64,000 nt of DNA from Paenibacillus sp. LHD-117 (GCF_030929555.1 NZ_JAVFVT010000028.1:36977-100976); one strand, 5' to 3'. Positions 16,138-25,678 are shown, numbered from the stretch's first letter. Numbers and translations: made by a program. The notes: generated by a model not told the origin, from the letters alone.

Positions 16138-16181
16138 TGGCCGGGTTGCCGCTGGATTATGCCGAAGGGACGGTTAAAGGG

Positions 16182-17567
16182 ATGTCGGGCAATCGAAGGA
16201 AACCGAATGGGGCGAGGGCGTACCGGAGGTATTATATTGCGGGGTTGATCTTGGCGTTCGTCTATTTGGCCGCGGCGGAGTTGATCTGGGTCCCGGCTCC
16301 CGTAGTAACTAGAGGCGGGATGGAATGGATCGAGTGGATCGACTACTTGTTCTATGGTTTGTCGATCGTGCCGCTTTGCTGGTTCGCGGGGGCGCTGCGA
16401 AGACTGTTGTCAGGCGCGAGCGCCAGAGTCGCGCTGAGGACCGTCCGGGCGGCGCTCGCCATTGTAAGCGCGGCCGCCGCCGCAACGATCTGGTTCGCCG
16501 CGGAACGGCTGGAGCTGCAGCTTGCCGGCATTGCGGCCGGCGCTTTGTTATTGTTCGCGGATTTGCTTCTGAGCGAAATCGCGAGCGGGAGACGAATGCC
16601 GTGGGGGAGCATCGGGATGCTTGCCGGAACTTTGGCGCTGCTCGCGTTTATGGCATGGCCGACGTCGTACAACGTGACGTATCCGGGCATGACGATGAAT
16701 TTGAACCGGTATGCCAAGGTCGAAGGCGGCGGGGGCGGCGGCGTCATCGACGGCGTGCTCGTGTTCGACCGCCCAGCCGTGCTGGCGGACAGGCTGTACG
16801 GCAGCCTGTTCCCGCAGTACCGGTTCGAGCCGATACCGGAGGACGAACCGCCGCTGTCGGAGACGTACGCCCAAGTCGTTGCGATGAAAAGCGACGCGAA
16901 TCGCGTAGCCGCGGCGATCGCCATGGAGAAGGCGGGCATCGGCAATGGGGTCGTGCCGGACGGCGTGCGCATAATCGCCGTCGTCAAGGACAGCCCGGCC
17001 GATGGCGCGCTGCATGCAGGCGATGTGATCGAGGCGCTGAACGGGGAGAAGGTGGCGAAGGTGGAAGAGTTGGTCGCCATCATGGAAAACGCCGTGAAGG
17101 CTGGCGATATCGTTCAGGTATCGCTGCGACGCGGCGCGGAATCGGTTGACGTTGCCGTCGAGGCTGCCGCATCGGAGGATGACCCGAAACGGTCTGTCTT
17201 CGGAATCTCCGTTCAAACCGAGGTGAAGCTGGACACGCCGAGACAAGTTACGTTCAACGACTATATGGCGCATGTAGGCGGCCCTTCGCATGGCGCGATG
17301 CTTACGCTCGCGTTGATCGACCAGTTGACGCCCGGAGGCGTGACGGGAGGACTTCGCGTCGCGGGGACGGGCACGATCGAGCCCGACGGCTCCGTCGGCA
17401 TGGTCGGCGGCGTGCCGCAGAAGGCGTTCGCCGTCAGCCGCACGAAAGCGGATGTGTTTTTTGTGCCGCGCGAAGGCGAGGAGGCGGCGAAGAGCGCCGC
17501 GCCCGGACTCCATATCGTAGCGGTTGACACGATCGACGACGTGCTCGGCTGGCTGGCGAGCCAATAG
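16182..17567 (+). CDS. Membrane PDZ-Lon (S16) protease, YlbL-related
   Basis: A 461-residue protein. A basic N-terminus is followed by about five hydrophobic segments (about 18-37, 55-75, 88-108, 113-131, 142-160). A PDZ domain at about 255-330 (GVRIIAVVKDSPADGALHAGDVI) precedes a Lon-type S16 domain. The catalytic Ser is in GGPSHGAML (about 370) and the Lys in GGVPQKAF (about 415). Bacillus YlbL has one membrane helix before PDZ-Lon; here the membrane part is much larger. ATG 16182 is the first good start after the yuzB terminator, although its RBS is poorly spaced. It probably cleaves membrane or exported proteins. Confidence 0.85.
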   Translation: MSGNRRKPNGARAYRRYYIAGLILAFVYLAAAELIWVPAPVVTRGGMEWIEWIDYLFYGLSIVPLCWFAGALRRLLSGASARVALRTVRAALAIVSAAAAATIWFAAERLELQLAGIAAGALLLFADLLLSEIASGRRMPWGSIGMLAGTLALLAFMAWPTSYNVTYPGMTMNLNRYAKVEGGGGGGVIDGVLVFDRPAVLADRLYGSLFPQYRFEPIPEDEPPLSETYAQVVAMKSDANRVAAAIAMEKAGIGNGVVPDGVRIIAVVKDSPADGALHAGDVIEALNGEKVAKVEELVAIMENAVKAGDIVQVSLRRGAESVDVAVEAAASEDDPKRSVFGISVQTEVKLDTPRQVTFNDYMAHVGGPSHGAMLTLALIDQLTPGGVTGGLRVAGTGTIEPDGSVGMVGGVPQKAFAVSRTKADVFFVPREGEEAAKSAAPGLHIVAVDTIDDVLGWLASQ

Positions 17568-17627
17568 CGGCGGCGATTGCTGGCGAAACCGCGCGGCGGC
17601 GGGACGCCTTGAAACGCATTCCATCTC

Positions 17628-17811
17628 TTAACGGACACCAGCGCCGCTAATTGGTGTAAAAGAGGGCATTTCAAATCGTAACGGACTCCAGCGACGTAAT
17701 TCACCTGTGAGGCGGCTCTAACCGATCAAACTCTCGAAATAACGGCATCTAGGTTCATTAGATTTCAAAAAGGGTGTTTTTTGATCAAATAACGTCGTAC
17801 CTGTCCGTTAA
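17628..17811. repeat. MITE-like intergenic repeat, TTAACGGAC family, copy 2
   Basis: A 184-bp element starting TTAACGGAC and ending GTCCGTTAA (9-bp terminal inverted repeats). It shares block order with 1936-2120 (CGTAACGGACT, CTCGAAATAACGGCA, TTAGATTTCAAAA). It occupies most of the gene-free stretch 17568-18024; the remainder holds an A/T-rich segment and the hairpin at 17953. Confidence 0.82.
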
Positions 17812-17952
17812 GGGAAGCCCTCAATCCGTTTCTTACGGGTATTATCGTGGACTTGAACTTCTTGGGAATAGTCATACTTTTCAAGTCTGTTGGGAAATGA
17901 TATCGATTAAAATATTTTAGTGTAAGACGGATCTATCAAGACACGATCGTTC

Positions 17953-18016
17953 AACAAAACAGCGGTAGTCATGGACGAGAAAATCAAGTCCTAGACTACC
18001 GCTGTTTTGTTCTTTT
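17953..18016. terminator. Bidirectional 18-bp hairpin terminator
   Basis: A perfect 18-bp inverted repeat (17953-17970 with 17994-18011) with a 23-base loop and a T-rich run on the plus side (TTCTTTTT). On the minus strand it lies 14 bases after the ltaS-like stop and includes a TTTTGTT arm, so it can serve that gene. Confidence 0.75.
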
Positions 18017-18024
18017 TCGTAGAC

Positions 18025-20076
18025 TTATTTTTCACCCGACATCTGAATCGCCTCGACCGCGCCATTTTTCTTGAACGCCGGCAGCAGATCGCCCATGACG
18101 ATCCGGTCCGACATCATAAGCTGAAGCTCGGCTTCCGCCGTCTTGGCCGCGCAGCTTGCCGTATCCAGCAGGCTGCCGTCGGCATTCTTGTAACATCGGC
18201 CGTTCGCGGGCAAGCCATCCTCGGAAGGCAAGTAGTGCATTTCGCCATCCGTCCAGGAGCCGTCGCGCTGAACGACCAGACGCTTCGTATCGTCCGATGC
18301 GGTCAACAACGGCATGCCGAGCATGTAGCTTCGGCTCGACGAGATGCCTAGCAGATGAAGCAGAGTCGGCGTCGTGTCCAGCTGGCCGCCGACCGTATCC
18401 CGGCTCCCGGCATATGCGCCGTCGGGCAGGTGGATCAGAAACGGAACCTTCTTGATGGTCTGCTCTTGCGCGAGCGGACTCGCCGTGTCGTCGATGAAGC
18501 GGTCGTACAAGCTCCAATCGGTAATCGAGCTGTCATGGTCGCCGTACAGCGCGAAAATCGTATTTTCCCATAACCCGTCGGCCTTCATGCGGGCAATCAG
18601 CTCGCCGAGCGCGGCATCCGCATAATGGACGGATTGCAAGTAATCGCCCATCATCGTCCCCTCGAGCTCTTCGACATCGAGCTTCTGTGAAGCTTTCGGT
18701 AGTTTGTAAGGATGATGGCTTGTCAGCGAGATGAGGAACGCATAAAACGGAACTCCGGCATCCCGCTTGGCAATGTAGTCCATGGATTGCCTATAAAACG
18801 ACTTATCGCCGAGCGCCCAGCCGAGCCTCTCGTCCAGCTCGAAATGTTTCAGGCTATAAAACTGATCGTAATCCATATGGCCGTACATGACGTTGCGATT
18901 CCAGAATCCGCCCTGATAGGGATGGAAAACGTTTGCGGAGTACCCGTTATTCTTAAGCGTCTCCGGCAAACAATCGAAGTCGTGGGACGCGTATTGAATG
19001 AAGACGGATCCGCTCTTGAGCGGCTGCATGGAGCAGCTGGTCGCGAAGTCCGCGTCCGAAGTTCTTCCCTGCGCCGTCTGATGATAGAAGTTGTCGAAGT
19101 AGGCGCTCTCCTTGATCAGATCGTTTAACACCGGCGTAATTTCCCGGCCGCCGATCGAAGCGCCGATCATGAAGCTTTGCAGCGATTCAACCTGCACCAT
19201 CAGCACATTGCTTCCGGCGTAAGCGCCGAACAGAGGATCGCTCTCCAGCCGGCCTCTCCGGTTGCCGAGCTCCTCGATCCATTGCTCCGTTTCCGACTTC
19301 TGCTCGGCGGTGACGGTCTCCGCTCCGAACCAGTTGACCTTAGCATACCGATAAATGTCGTAGCCGTGGAAGCCAAGCCCTCCGGCTACGTTGTAGATGG
19401 TCAGGTTCCAATAGTTTTTCTCGAATAATCCTTTGGCCCAAGTATCCGTCGCGTTGTTAAGGTTGACCGCAAACAGCATGAAGCCGATCGCGAATGCCGC
19501 GAGCCCGGAACCGATCCGCGCGAGCGGCTTCACCCAGGACAATTGGCGCGCCGACTTGGCCTCGCGCAATGTTTTGCGGCCTTTCCAGATAACGAATACG
19601 GCGTAAGGCAGGATGAAGATCATGTCCGCGAATAACCAGAAGTCGTAAGCGCTCAGCAAGGAAGAAATGCTTCCGCCGAGCGATTCCACTTGCCCGAGCT
19701 GAAGCAGCACCGGTACCGTGATCAAGTCTTGAAAGTAACGATAATAGATGACATCCGAATAGAGCAGGAACGACAGAATCAAATTCAGTGCGATCAGCGC
19801 CAGCAGGCGGCCGCGGGTCGGCAGCAGCAACGTCCAGCAGGCAAGCAGAAGCACGGCTCCCGTCTCGATGATTTTATCCGTCCTTGTCATGTCCATATAT
19901 TGAACCGATAGCAGCGTCGAGAAAAAATAAAGCTTCCATACCATGGCGACCGTAAACAGCACGAAATCAACCGCGACCAGCCGGTCAAACCATTTCAAGC
20001 TCCATGCGAACAGGCGGCCAAACAAGGTGCGGTTCGGTGCAGCCAGTCGCTTATTGTTTCGGGAAACGTTAAACAT
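18025..20076 (-). CDS. ltaS: LtaS-type lipoteichoic acid synthase family protein
   Basis: A 683-residue membrane enzyme that polymerises glycerol phosphate. Five N-terminal membrane segments (within about 30-230) are followed by an extracellular sulfatase-fold domain. The catalytic Thr lies in AQGRTSDADF, a metal-binding Glu in LMVQVESLQSF, and 'LYGDHDSS' carries further metal ligands near the end of the domain. The size and layout match LtaS/YfnI paralogs; which paralog cannot be decided. The ATG overlaps the end of the upstream methyltransferase by 8 bases. Confidence 0.93.
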   Translation of the reverse strand: MFNVSRNNKRLAAPNRTLFGRLFAWSLKWFDRLVAVDFVLFTVAMVWKLYFFSTLLSVQYMDMTRTDKIIETGAVLLLACWTLLLPTRGRLLALIALNLILSFLLYSDVIYYRYFQDLITVPVLLQLGQVESLGGSISSLLSAYDFWLFADMIFILPYAVFVIWKGRKTLREAKSARQLSWVKPLARIGSGLAAFAIGFMLFAVNLNNATDTWAKGLFEKNYWNLTIYNVAGGLGFHGYDIYRYAKVNWFGAETVTAEQKSETEQWIEELGNRRGRLESDPLFGAYAGSNVLMVQVESLQSFMIGASIGGREITPVLNDLIKESAYFDNFYHQTAQGRTSDADFATSCSMQPLKSGSVFIQYASHDFDCLPETLKNNGYSANVFHPYQGGFWNRNVMYGHMDYDQFYSLKHFELDERLGWALGDKSFYRQSMDYIAKRDAGVPFYAFLISLTSHHPYKLPKASQKLDVEELEGTMMGDYLQSVHYADAALGELIARMKADGLWENTIFALYGDHDSSITDWSLYDRFIDDTASPLAQEQTIKKVPFLIHLPDGAYAGSRDTVGGQLDTTPTLLHLLGISSSRSYMLGMPLLTASDDTKRLVVQRDGSWTDGEMHYLPSEDGLPANGRCYKNADGSLLDTASCAAKTAEAELQLMMSDRIVMGDLLPAFKKNGAVEAIQMSGEK

Positions 20077-21217
20077 GACTTCTCTCCCTCGGAGGGAGAG
20101 GGCCGAAAAACTGGTAGAAATCGCATTGGATGCGGCCGTTGAACAGTTTGCGTTTCTTGTCCGCTTGCCTTCCCATGTAATGCTCGACGAGCGTGGACGG
20201 ACTTATGGCGAATACCGACCACGTCGGGTAATGTAGCGTTGTTAGCCCGAACTGGCGCAGCGCCGCTTCGGCTTCCTTATCGTCCCCGAGACGTTCGCCG
20301 TACGGAGGGTTCGTGATGATGACGCCATAATCGCCTATGGGTTTCGCCTTTGCGACGGGCAGAACGTTTACTTTAATATCCTTGGCGAAGCCGGCGCGCT
20401 TGATGGCGGCTTCGGCGATTTCGATCGCGTACGGATCGATATCGGAGCCCGCGATCTGCAGCGGGACATCGTCCCGGACGGAATCGTACGCTTCTTCGCG
20501 CGCATCGTCCCACATCTTGCGCGTTAGCCGCTGCCAGCCCTCGCTGTCGAAGCTGCGGCGCAGGCCCGGCGCGATGTTCCAGCCGATCATCGCGGCTTCG
20601 ACGAGAATCGTGCCGGAGCCGCAGAACGGGTCGTAAAGCGGTCTCTCCGGCCGCCAGCGGCTAAGCTGGACGAGCGCGGCCGCCATCGTCTCGCGGATCG
20701 GCGCTTCGGTGGACGCAAGCCGGTAACCCCGCTTGTGCAGACCCGAACCCGACGTATCCAGCGTCAGCAGCGCTTCGTCGTTCAGCAACGTAATTTCGAT
20801 CACGTATTTGCCGCCGTCCTCCGGGAACCATTCTGTGCCGTATTTCGCTTTGAGCGAATCGACGACGGCTTTCTTGACGACGCCTTGAACGGCGGGAACG
20901 CTGGTCAGCTGGGACTTATGCGATCTTCCGTTCACGGGAAATTCGCCGTCGGCCGGAATCCAATCCGGCCAGTCCAGCGCTTTCGTTCCTTCGAACAGCT
21001 CGTCGAAGGTCGTCGCCTTGAATCTGCCCATATTGATCAGAATACGGCCCGCGGAACGCAGCCATAGGTTCGTGCGGCATATATCCTCGGGCCCGCCTGT
21101 GAAGTTCACGCGTCCGTTTTCCGTACGCGTATCCTCGTACCCGAGCTCCTTCAGCTCGCGGGCCACGATAGCTTCAAGCCCCATGGGAGCGGTAGCGATT
21201 AATTGCAGTTTGCTCAT
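20069..21217 (-). CDS. THUMP-domain RNA N2-guanine methyltransferase (RlmL/YpsC-like)
   Basis: A 382-residue SAM-dependent methyltransferase. The N-terminal THUMP domain (LIATAPMGLEAIVARELKELG) binds RNA. The C-terminal Rossmann domain has motif I 'YDPFCGSGTILVEAA' and catalytic motif IV NPPYGERL. The probable target is guanine in 23S rRNA by family. ATG 21217 is used; GTG 21226 is an equally placed alternative with GGAAATGA upstream. It is coupled to ltaS by overlap. Confidence 0.92.
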   Translation of the reverse strand: MSKLQLIATAPMGLEAIVARELKELGYEDTRTENGRVNFTGGPEDICRTNLWLRSAGRILINMGRFKATTFDELFEGTKALDWPDWIPADGEFPVNGRSHKSQLTSVPAVQGVVKKAVVDSLKAKYGTEWFPEDGGKYVIEITLLNDEALLTLDTSGSGLHKRGYRLASTEAPIRETMAAALVQLSRWRPERPLYDPFCGSGTILVEAAMIGWNIAPGLRRSFDSEGWQRLTRKMWDDAREEAYDSVRDDVPLQIAGSDIDPYAIEIAEAAIKRAGFAKDIKVNVLPVAKAKPIGDYGVIITNPPYGERLGDDKEAEAALRQFGLTTLHYPTWSVFAISPSTLVEHYMGRQADKKRKLFNGRIQCDFYQFFGPLPPRERSHV

Positions 21218-21380
21218 TTTGTACACTCATTTCCGAATGGATTATAGATGGAACTCGTACTTAAATAGAAACGTTAGGTCCATTTCCCTGTTTCTTGTCA
21301 CGTATCTCGTAAAAACGTACAATTAAGTATAGGACAAGTTATGGCGAATTTACAAATTGGAAATGGAGGGAATTGGAGAG

Positions 21381-22022
21381 ATGTCAACGAACGAACATTA
21401 TGTAGACGGACTGTACGAGGCGGACGCGGATTTGGAGCGGGTGAAGGCGGGCATCGCGGAGGCGGGCATGCCAGACATCTCGATCGCGGACGGATATGGC
21501 AGGCTGCTCACGCTGCTCGTGCGTATGAGCGGGGCGCGCAAAGTGCTGGAGATCGGGGCGCTCGGCGGATACAGCGGCATCTGCCTCGCGCGCGGGATTG
21601 ATCAGCAGGAGGGCGGAGGTTCCCTCGTCTCGCTGGAGCTGCTCCAGCCTTACGCGGACGTTGCCGCGCGACATTTGGCGGAAGCCGGTTTCGGCGGCGT
21701 CGCGAACTTTATCGTCGGCGACGCGAAGGAAAGTTTGGTTCGCCTGAAGGAAGAAGGCCGCACGTTCGACTTCTTCTTCATCGACGCGGACAAGGAAGGT
21801 TACCCGGTTTACTTGGACTATGCGCTGCAGCTCGCGGAACCGGGAGCCGTCATCGTCGGCGACAACATTTTGCTGCGGGGACGCACGACGGACGACACGA
21901 AGCAGGGCCCGTCAGTGCAGGCGATCCGCGCGTTCAACGAGCGAATCGCGCGCGACGGACGTCTCGAAAGCACCGTCTTGCCAGGCTACGACGGCCTTGC
22001 CATCGCGAGGGTGCGGGGCTGA
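21381..22022 (+). CDS. O-methyltransferase family 3 protein
   Basis: A 213-residue SAM-dependent methyltransferase of the catechol/caffeoyl-CoA type. Motif I 'VLEIGALGGYSGICLARG' is at about 54-71, 'FFIDADKEGYPVYLDYAL' holds the metal-binding Asp, and 'GDNILLRGRT' the second metal ligand. Several bacterial members modify tRNA wobble uridine (TrmR) rather than catechols. ATG 21381 follows GGAGAG. Single gene, convergent with the MFS gene. Confidence 0.88.
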   Translation: MSTNEHYVDGLYEADADLERVKAGIAEAGMPDISIADGYGRLLTLLVRMSGARKVLEIGALGGYSGICLARGIDQQEGGGSLVSLELLQPYADVAARHLAEAGFGGVANFIVGDAKESLVRLKEEGRTFDFFFIDADKEGYPVYLDYALQLAEPGAVIVGDNILLRGRTTDDTKQGPSVQAIRAFNERIARDGRLESTVLPGYDGLAIARVRG

Positions 22023-22035
22023 AGCGGCTCCGGCT

Positions 22036-22095
22036 ATCAAACAAGGGATGTCCCAGCAAGCCAGATCAGGCTTGCCGGAACATCCCTTGTTTGAT
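22036..22095. terminator. Bidirectional terminator between convergent genes
   Basis: A 16-bp outer stem ATCAAACAAGGGATGT/ACATCCCTTGTTTGAT and an inner CAAGCC/GGCTTG hairpin. A/T-rich arms on both sides suit use by both convergent genes. Confidence 0.82.
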
Positions 22096-22105
22096 GCGGC
22101 CTCCG

Positions 22106-23317
22106 TTAACCGCCCGATGCGGGAAGCCGCCGTTTGAGCAACGTCTGCCATACCCAAACGCCGTTCAGCAGCATAAGCGCTCCGGACACCAGGAATAAGC
22201 CATGGATGCCGATATAGCCGGACAACGCGCCGCCGGCGATCGGACCGATCATGTTGCCGAGGCTTAGCGTGCTGCTGTTGAAGCTGTAGGCTCGGCTCTC
22301 CATGCCGTCCGGCGTATATTTCCGGATGAGTGAGTTGACCGCCGGGATCAATCCCCCGAGGAACAAGCCGAGTCCGAATCTGGCCAGCAGCAGCTGCCAA
22401 ACGGTATCCGCCAGCGCCTGCGGAATAAAAGCGAGCGCCGCTCCGGCCAGCGAAACGGCAAGCACCTTTTCCGCGCCGATCCGGTCGCTAAGCTTGCCGA
22501 GCAGCGGCGAGGCGAACATGTTGGACAGCCCGGTGGCCGAACCGACGAAACCGGCGAGGAAAGCCAAGTTTTCCGTGGAGCCGTGCAGCTCTTGGACGTA
22601 TAGCGGGATGAGCGTCATCGGGCTCATGTTCGCGAACTGGATGAGGAGCGTCACGCAGAATATAGCCATGAGCTGCGGAATGCGGCTGATCCGTTTCAGG
22701 CCATCGATGACGGAAGCTTGTACCCTCGTCGCGGCTTTGGTGAAATCAAACGATTCCTTCACGATGAGGAGGGCGAGCAAAGAGGCGACGAACAGCAGCG
22801 CGCCCGTCAAGTAGAAGATCGGGCGGTAACCGACCGCGTCCGCCAGCAATCCGCCGATGAGCGGGCCCAAGATGGTGCCCGCGATCGCGCCGGATTGAAT
22901 GGAGCCCATCGCGAAGCCCATCCTTACTTTGGGCGTCGTCGCGGAGATAAGGGCGATGGAGGCCGGATTGAAGCCGGATATGGTGCCGTTCAGCATGCGC
23001 AAGAGCAGCAAGTGCCAGGGGCTCGTGGCGAACCCCATCAGCACCATGACGACGGCCATGCCGAAGCCGGAGCGGAGGAGCATCATTTTGCGTCCGTAAC
23101 GGTCGGCGAGTTTCCCCCAGATGGGCTGGAAGATAAACGAAGTCACGAAGTTTCCCGCAAAAATGACGCCTGCCCAAACCCCGATCTCATGCGGATCGGA
23201 AAGCCCCAGCTCGAATTGCAAATAGAGGGTGAGGAACGGGATGATCATCGTCATGCCCGCCATGACGAGAAATTGCCCGAACCATAAGACGATTAGGTTT
23301 TTTTTCCACTGTTCCAT
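22106..23317 (-). CDS. MFS drug-efflux-type transporter
   Basis: A 403-residue transporter with 12 predicted membrane segments. The signature loop 2-3 motif is 'GKLADRYGRKMMLLRSG' at about 69-85, and the motif C-like 'GAIAGTILGPLIGGLLAD' in TM5 marks proton-driven antiporters. It is closest in pattern to multidrug exporters of the Bmr/NorA/YfmO sort; the substrate cannot be told. A possible minus-strand -10 TATACT lies close to the start. Single gene. Confidence 0.9.
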   Translation of the reverse strand: MEQWKKNLIVLWFGQFLVMAGMTMIIPFLTLYLQFELGLSDPHEIGVWAGVIFAGNFVTSFIFQPIWGKLADRYGRKMMLLRSGFGMAVVMVLMGFATSPWHLLLLRMLNGTISGFNPASIALISATTPKVRMGFAMGSIQSGAIAGTILGPLIGGLLADAVGYRPIFYLTGALLFVASLLALLIVKESFDFTKAATRVQASVIDGLKRISRIPQLMAIFCVTLLIQFANMSPMTLIPLYVQELHGSTENLAFLAGFVGSATGLSNMFASPLLGKLSDRIGAEKVLAVSLAGAALAFIPQALADTVWQLLLARFGLGLFLGGLIPAVNSLIRKYTPDGMESRAYSFNSSTLSLGNMIGPIAGGALSGYIGIHGLFLVSGALMLLNGVWVWQTLLKRRLPASGG

Positions 23318-23416
23318 ACCGTTAGTATAACATAACCGCCCCTTCCTTTAACCGCCGCGGCCGGAAACGGAATCGCGATTGTCATACTATTGTCATAGGA
23401 AGAGACGGTCCGGCGG

Positions 23417-23445
23417 TTGTTAGGGTCCGGGAAAAAGGGCATAAT
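23417..23445 (+). promoter_or_regulatory. Sigma-A-like promoter of the hem operon
   Basis: TTGTTA (23417-23422) and CATAAT (23440-23445) are 17 bases apart, about 40 bases before the hemE start. Confidence 0.6.
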
Positions 23446-23483
23446 GGAAAGCAGATGAAATTACATAGAAATGGGGAACGGGA

Positions 23484-24557
23484 ATGTCTTATAACGACCG
23501 TTTCATTCGGGCAAGCCGGAAGGAACAAGTAGACCGAGTGCCGGTATGGTACATGAGGCAGGCGGGGCGGTACGATCCGGATTATCGCAAAATAAAAGAA
23601 AAATATTCGTTGCTTGAGATTTGCAAGCAGCCAGAACTCGCGGCGGAAGTAACGATGATGCCGATCCGCAAGCTGGGTGTGGATGCGGCTATTCTCTATT
23701 CCGACATTATGAATCCGGTTGCTTCGATCGGCATCGACTTCGACATCGTCGCGAACATCGGACCGGTTATCCATAACCCGATTAGATCCGCCGTAGACGT
23801 AGCCAAGCTGAAGCCGATCGACGTCGAGGGCGATCTTGGCCATGTGCTGGAGACGATCCGCATCCTAGACCGGGAGCTGGAAGTGCCGCTGATTACGTTC
23901 GCGGGCGCGCCGTTTACGATCGCCAGTTATTTGATAGAAGGCAGACCGTCCAAAAACTATCTCCGTACCAAAGAGCTGATGTACAGCGAACCGAAGGTTT
24001 GGCATGAGCTGATGCGGAAGCTGGGCGACATGGTCATCGCCTATTTGCGCGCGCATGTCGCTGCGGGCGGCAAAGCGTTCCAGCTGTTTGACAGCTGGGT
24101 TGGCGCGTTGTCTCCGGCGGACTTCCGGACGTTCGTATTGCCTACGATCGAAAGAATCTTCGCCGAGCTGTCGGACTTGCCGCAGCCGAAAATCTACTTC
24201 CCGGGCGTAAGCTCGGGCGAGCTGCTGCCGGAGCTTCGTGCGGTGCAGGCCGACGTGATCGGTCTGGACTGGCGCGTATCGATCGCGGAAGGCAGACGGA
24301 GACTGGATCGCCGCGTAGCGGTGCAAGGCAACCTCGATCCGACGATTCTGACGGCGCCGATGCCGGTTATCGAGTCCTATGCGGCTGAGATCATCGACCA
24401 AGGCATCTCGGAGCCGGGCTTTATTTTTAACTTGGGACACGGTTTGTTCCCGGAAGCAAGCCTCGAGAAGCTGGCCGAGCTGACTAAATTCATTCATTCG
24501 TATTCCGAGAAGGCGATTGCGGCCAGAAGCAAGGAGGAAGCGGGTTATGTCGGATAA
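23484..24557 (+). CDS. hemE: Uroporphyrinogen decarboxylase
   Basis: A 357-residue enzyme that decarboxylates uroporphyrinogen III to coproporphyrinogen III. Signatures are 'PVWYMRQAGRYDPDYR' near residue 20 and 'GFIFNLGHGLFPEA' near the C-terminus, with the catalytic Asp in YSDIMNP. RBS GGGGAACGGG lies before ATG 23484. It overlaps hemH by 11 bases, making the classical Gram-positive hemEHY order. Confidence 0.97.
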   Translation: MSYNDRFIRASRKEQVDRVPVWYMRQAGRYDPDYRKIKEKYSLLEICKQPELAAEVTMMPIRKLGVDAAILYSDIMNPVASIGIDFDIVANIGPVIHNPIRSAVDVAKLKPIDVEGDLGHVLETIRILDRELEVPLITFAGAPFTIASYLIEGRPSKNYLRTKELMYSEPKVWHELMRKLGDMVIAYLRAHVAAGGKAFQLFDSWVGALSPADFRTFVLPTIERIFAELSDLPQPKIYFPGVSSGELLPELRAVQADVIGLDWRVSIAEGRRRLDRRVAVQGNLDPTILTAPMPVIESYAAEIIDQGISEPGFIFNLGHGLFPEASLEKLAELTKFIHSYSEKAIAARSKEEAGYVG

Positions 24558-25485
24558 AGCGAACAAGATCGGCGTACTCGTCATGTCTTACGGGACACCT
24601 GAATCGATGGACGACGTGGAAGCCTATTACACGCATATTAGACGCGGCCACCCGCCTACGCCGGAGCAGCTGGCGGAATTGACGGAACGGTATGAAGCGA
24701 TCGTAGGCGGCGTTTTCCCGCTGCGGGAGAACACGAACAGCCAGGTTGCCGGCTTGCAGGACAAGCTGGAATCGACGGCGCCGGGACAATATGTTTGTTA
24801 CCAAGGGTTGAAACACGCGAAACCTTATATCGAAGACGGAGTCGAAGCGATGGGCAAGGACGGCATCAAGCGCGCCGTCGCGATCGTGCTTGCTCCCCAT
24901 TACTCGACGATGAGCATCGGCAGTTACATGAAACGGGCAAAAGAGAAGGCGGACGAGCTTGGCATCGAGCTTGCCATGGTCGAGAATTATCACCTGCATC
25001 CGAAGCTGCTGAAAGCATTAACGGAGCGCGTGCAAGACGGCTTGCAACGACTGTCTGCCACAAGCGGAGGCGAAACGGCCGTCCGAGTGCTGTTCAGCGC
25101 GCACAGCTTGCCTGAGAAAATAAGAGAGCTCGGCGATCCGTACGAGAAGCAGCTGATGGAAACGTCGGCGGCCGTGGCGGAAGCCGCAGGCGTGAAGGAT
25201 TGGCAATTTACGTGGCAGAGCGCCGGCCGAACGAGAGAGCCTTGGCTCGGTCCGGACATTTTGGAAACGCTCGAGACGATTCGGGAAGAAGGAGTCAAAG
25301 CGGTACTCGTCGCGCCGGTCGGTTTCGTATCCGATCATTTGGAAGTGCTCTATGATTTGGACATCGAAGCCAAAGCGGAAGCCACGAAGCTCGATATGAC
25401 GCTTGAACGCATCGCGATGCTGAACAAGGACCCGCTTTACATGGAGACATTGGCGGAATCCGTTGCTGCGGCGATGCCCGTTTAA
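24547..25485 (+). CDS. hemH: Ferrochelatase (coproporphyrin III ferrochelatase type)
   Basis: A 312-residue enzyme inserting iron into the porphyrin ring. In Bacillales this acts on coproporphyrin III (CpfC). The start 'IGVLVMSYGTP' and the active-site His in 'VLFSAHSLPEKI' are visible. C-terminal 'VAPVGFVSDHLEVLYDLD' holds the conserved Glu. ATG 24547 follows AAGGAGGAA and lies inside the hemE end. A 166-bp repeat separates it from hemY. Confidence 0.96.
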   Translation: MSDKANKIGVLVMSYGTPESMDDVEAYYTHIRRGHPPTPEQLAELTERYEAIVGGVFPLRENTNSQVAGLQDKLESTAPGQYVCYQGLKHAKPYIEDGVEAMGKDGIKRAVAIVLAPHYSTMSIGSYMKRAKEKADELGIELAMVENYHLHPKLLKALTERVQDGLQRLSATSGGETAVRVLFSAHSLPEKIRELGDPYEKQLMETSAAVAEAAGVKDWQFTWQSAGRTREPWLGPDILETLETIREEGVKAVLVAPVGFVSDHLEVLYDLDIEAKAEATKLDMTLERIAMLNKDPLYMETLAESVAAAMPV

Positions 25486-25491
25486 ATAAGA

Positions 25492-25657
25492 GTTCAAAAA
25501 GTTCGGTTTTCAGCACCGAGAAGATTGAATAAAGCTAGGAAATGAGGAACGGAACGTAGCAGAGCTACGTGAGCACCGGAAGTTCCGGCTGAATTCAAGA
25601 TTCGATGTCGAGTAGGCTTCCTGGCATACTTCGTGATCAAAAGCGGACTTTTTGAAC
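25492..25657 (-). repeat. MITE-like element, GTTCAAAAAG family, copy 2 (inverted)
   Basis: A 166-bp element with the same 10-bp ends as 7300-7464. Its reverse complement shares most internal blocks with copy 1 (CTTTTGATCACGAAGTAT, TCGACATCGAATCTTGAA, CCGGTGCTCACGTAGC). It sits between hemH and hemY, 6 bases after the hemH stop. Confidence 0.88.
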
Positions 25658-25678
25658 AACCTCTGTAAGGGGAAAGGA

